From contig CAJTKV010000014.1 of the NCBI GenBank assembly GCA_910577075.1, positions 7,368 to 41,585 on the forward strand: a stretch of 34,218 nucleotides of DNA, read 5' to 3'. Under the pieces are notes generated by a model that was given only the letters and a program-made list of their open reading frames with translations, had not been told where the DNA came from and did no database searches. This DNA comes from an uncultured Bacilli bacterium (lineage in GTDB: Bacteria; Bacillota_I; Bacilli_A; RF39; UBA660). Position numbers and translations under genes: made by a program. Positions 32,151-34,218 of the stretch are shown piece after piece; position 1 is the first letter of the stretch; every line of letters starts with the position of its first letter.

Positions 32151-32735
32151 CTTTAAATTCTCCTTCATTAAACCCTCAACCGTTTTAAATAATTTATCAT
32201 TGACCTCTTCTAAGTCCATATCTCCCACTTTAAATGGTGTACCAAAGCGAACAACTAAATTTTTGCTACGAAATTTATAATCGCCAGTTATGCCAAAGGG
32301 AACTAAATAGGCATCAGTCTTTTTAGCCATTGATACGGCCCCAAATTTGAATGGTTGTAAAAATAAATCCGTTTTATTGCGTGTTCCTTCGGGAAATAAT
32401 CCAACAGCTCCACCATTTTTTAAAACATCTAAAGCTGATTCAGTAGCATGTTCATCCTTTTTTGAGCGATCAACAGGTATACAGCCAACACTTTTAAAAA
32501 ACCATGCCGTCTTCTTAGAATCAAAATATTCTTTCTTAGCCATATAGGTTATAAAGCGCTTAGTCGATATTAAAGCATGACACTGATCATATAGATGAAT
32601 GTGATTTCCTACAATTAAAATAGGTCCATCATCGGGAATATTCTCTGCTCCAATAATTTTAGGATTATAGTAAAGCTTAAAAATTGGTCCAAGAAGAAAA
32701 ACTCCAAGGCGATAAAGAATTGGTTTCTTACTCAT
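32148..32735 (-). CDS. plsC: 1-acyl-sn-glycerol-3-phosphate acyltransferase (PlsC family)
   Basis: PlsC adds a second acyl chain to lysophosphatidic acid to make phosphatidic acid, at the inner membrane face. Its HX4D catalytic motif is NHIHLYD (44-50) and the substrate loop FPEGTRN (114-120). The length of about 195 residues is short, typical of PlsC. GGAGG lies 8 bases before the ATG at 32735, which I chose; an adjacent ATG at 32738 is 5 bases away, and a distant ATG at 32750 would include the ribosome site itself. The gene overlaps the end of the acyl-CoA synthetase gene, so the two proteins are coupled. Confidence 0.9.
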   Translation of the reverse strand: MSKKPILYRLGVFLLGPIFKLYYNPKIIGAENIPDDGPILIVGNHIHLYDQCHALISTKRFITYMAKKEYFDSKKTAWFFKSVGCIPVDRSKKDEHATESALDVLKNGGAVGLFPEGTRNKTDLFLQPFKFGAVSMAKKTDAYLVPFGITGDYKFRSKNLVVRFGTPFKVGDMDLEEVNDKLFKTVEGLMKENLK

Positions 32736-34218
32736 CATCACTACCTCCATTATCGCTTTGTAAAGCCTTAAAATCTACCTTGCCTAACTTCGTTTTAGGA
32801 AGTTTTTTACGATAAACATATTGATAAGGAACCATGTATTTTGCCAAATTTTTCTTGCAATATTCCTTTATATCTGATTTGACAAATAGAGTATGATATC
32901 CATCTTTTAAAACGATGAATGCCTTAACGACTTCTTGCTTATAAGGATGAGGGATACCCACAACTGTACATTGTAAAACTGCGGGATGTGCCTCGATTAC
33001 CTCTTCAACATGCGAAGGATAGACATTATATCCGCTCGATATAATCATGCGTTTGGCCCTTCCTTGATAAAAGATGAAGCCATCCTCATCCATATATCCT
33101 AAATCTCCTGTATGTAACCATATATGTCCATCATCGTGTATTTGTAGTGCTGTATTCGTCTCTTTATCATCATTCAAATACCCCATCATAAAGGCCTTAC
33201 TGTGAATAACTATTTCTCCGGTTTTTCCTGATGGCAAAGTCTTGCGAGTTGCCGGATCGATTATCTTAACATGATTTCCCGGTAAAGGAATGCCAATTGA
33301 TCCGCTTTTATTAACATCATCATGTGCAAGTGTTACAGCAGCTAAAGCCTCAGAAAGCCCATACCCTTGTGTTATACGAGCCTTAGAATTATGTTCCTGC
33401 ATATATTCATTTACTCGCTCTTCTAAAGATTTTGGAAGCAAATCTCCTCCACTTATTAGATATTTTAAATGTGACAAATCTAAATGACGTTCATTATGAC
33501 AATTGATGAGAGCCTCAAAAAGTGTTGGAACACCTAAGACAACCGTTGGCTTAGTCTTCTTAAATAGCGTATCAAACTTTTTGGAATCAAAAGTCGGTAT
33601 CATTATCGTATAACATCCCAAAGTCAAAGGCGTATGCATACAAACGGACAACCCAAAGCCATGAAAGTTCGGCATAATAGCTAAACAACAATCTCCCGGT
33701 TGCAAATTAAGACATATCTTACCAGTTTGTCTAGCACCTAAATAAAAAGCCCGATTTTGGATAACGACATTTTTAGGCGTTCCACTTGTCCCTCCACTAT
33801 GGATAATTACCGCTGGTGTATTCGCTCCAAAACGCTCATAAGGACCTAACTTTTCAAAATTACTCAAACGCTTAAACTTGGAGTAACTAATATGTTGGCG
33901 ATTATTAGGGTGTCTCTTAAACTTGCCAATCTGACTTACTTTGTAGGCCAATCCTAAAAAAGGATTCATCGAATCAGAGGCTGATACATAAATAACGCGT
34001 TCAACACTCGTATCTGCTATAATATTTTCTATTTTGTTATAATATAGATCAATCATAAATAAAAGTTTACTCTTAGTTGATGTAAGACTTTGCTTAATCT
34101 CCTCTTCGGCCGAAAGCGGATGTACCATATTGGCAATAGCACCTATTTTATTAATCGCATAAACGGCAATTAAAGCTTCTGGAGTATTTGGCATACAAAC
34201 AGTAACTACATCCCCAGC
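32728..34218 (-). CDS. Long-chain acyl-CoA synthetase / AMP-dependent ligase (5' end outside window)
   Basis: This partial gene enters from the right edge: the reading frame is still open at 34218, so the ATG at 34194 is probably internal. The 496 visible residues contain the adenylation motifs: IIHSGGTSGTPKNV (A3), ITQGYGLSEA (A5), HTGDLGYMDEDGFIFYQGR (A7-A8) and KTKLGKVDF (A10, catalytic Lys near the C-terminus). Such enzymes activate fatty acids to acyl-CoA via acyl-AMP. Overlap with plsC suggests a joint role in lipid synthesis from free fatty acids. The carrier could be CoA or acyl carrier protein. Confidence 0.9.
   Translation of the reverse strand, partial: AGDVVTVCMPNTPEALIAVYAINKIGAIANMVHPLSAEEEIKQSLTSTKSKLLFMIDLYYNKIENIIADTSVERVIYVSASDSMNPFLGLAYKVSQIGKFKRHPNNRQHISYSKFKRLSNFEKLGPYERFGANTPAVIIHSGGTSGTPKNVVIQNRAFYLGARQTGKICLNLQPGDCCLAIMPNFHGFGLSVCMHTPLTLGCYTIMIPTFDSKKFDTLFKKTKPTVVLGVPTLFEALINCHNERHLDLSHLKYLISGGDLLPKSLEERVNEYMQEHNSKARITQGYGLSEALAAVTLAHDDVNKSGSIGIPLPGNHVKIIDPATRKTLPSGKTGEIVIHSKAFMMGYLNDDKETNTALQIHDDGHIWLHTGDLGYMDEDGFIFYQGRAKRMIISSGYNVYPSHVEEVIEAHPAVLQCTVVGIPHPYKQEVVKAFIVLKDGYHTLFVKSDIKEYCKKNLAKYMVPYQYVYRKKLPKTKLGKVDFKALQSDNGGSDDE

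Noticed and set aside
1..34218. CRISPR arrays, insertion sequences, rRNA, phage modules
   Set aside because: No direct-repeat arrays, transposase or structural phage genes, or rRNA sequence could be seen on either strand.

Overview
The window is AT-rich DNA (roughly one third G+C) from a Gram-positive-type bacterium of the Bacilli, probably a host-associated or uncultured low-GC lineage near the Erysipelotrichia / RF39 / Mollicutes border. Evidence for Bacilli is the gene order: IreB-RuvX-DUF1292-MltG-TrmR-TrhP1-like-TrhP2 matches the Bacillus subtilis yrzL-yrrK-yrzB-yrrL-yrrM-yrrN-yrrO cluster. The divergent rnhC / cvpA-trx block resembles the B. subtilis rnhC-zapA-cvpA-polX-mutS2-trxA region with zapA, polX and mutS2 absent. 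TGA is used as a stop and Trp is TGG, so the genetic code is standard. Shine-Dalgarno sites, sigma-A type promoters and hairpin terminators are easy to read. Lineage assignment below Bacilli is inference.

Layout. 1-4108: housekeeping operon on the minus strand (tRNA wobble-uridine modification, murein transglycosylase, RNA processing, cell-wall regulator IreB). 4147-5997: a stand-alone radical SAM/SPASM protein fused to MazG-like domains, followed by an in-frame coding-like tail that runs exactly to a terminator. 6067-9534: thioredoxin, CvpA, RNase HIII, DNA polymerase III delta and a small membrane protein. 9618-9774: a tRNA-His gene with its own promoter and terminator. 9873-12050: the remains of a membrane-anchored zinc metallopeptidase, broken by two frameshifts and a stop codon. 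12094-15786: short transcription units (HD hydrolase, unknown protein, EamA transporter, GNAT acetyltransferase, Xre regulator). 15795-17403: a three-gene operon of membrane and zinc-ribbon proteins. 17580-19717: two paralogous proteins built from four copies of one uncharacterised repeat, plus a rhodanese lipoprotein. 19771-23574: PHP phosphoesterase, SDR dehydrogenase and a protein of unknown function, divergent from a PP-loop ATP pyrophosphatase. 23586-25543: a membrane-anchored MerR regulator with a UPF0145 protein, and a DEDDh exonuclease with a BRCT domain. 25613-28532: two different predicted papain/transglutaminase-fold proteins flanking a membrane protein. 28544-34218: DUF1848 Fe-S protein, HtpG under a CIRCE operator, a membrane protein, PlsC, and a truncated acyl-CoA synthetase.

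No mobile element, CRISPR array, phage gene or rRNA was seen. The most unusual items are the radical SAM-SPASM-MazG fusion with its downstream tail, the duplicated repeat-protein pair with a rhodanese lipoprotein, the membrane-tethered MerR regulator, and the two papain-like proteins. All functional statements rest on motifs recognised by eye; no database search was run.
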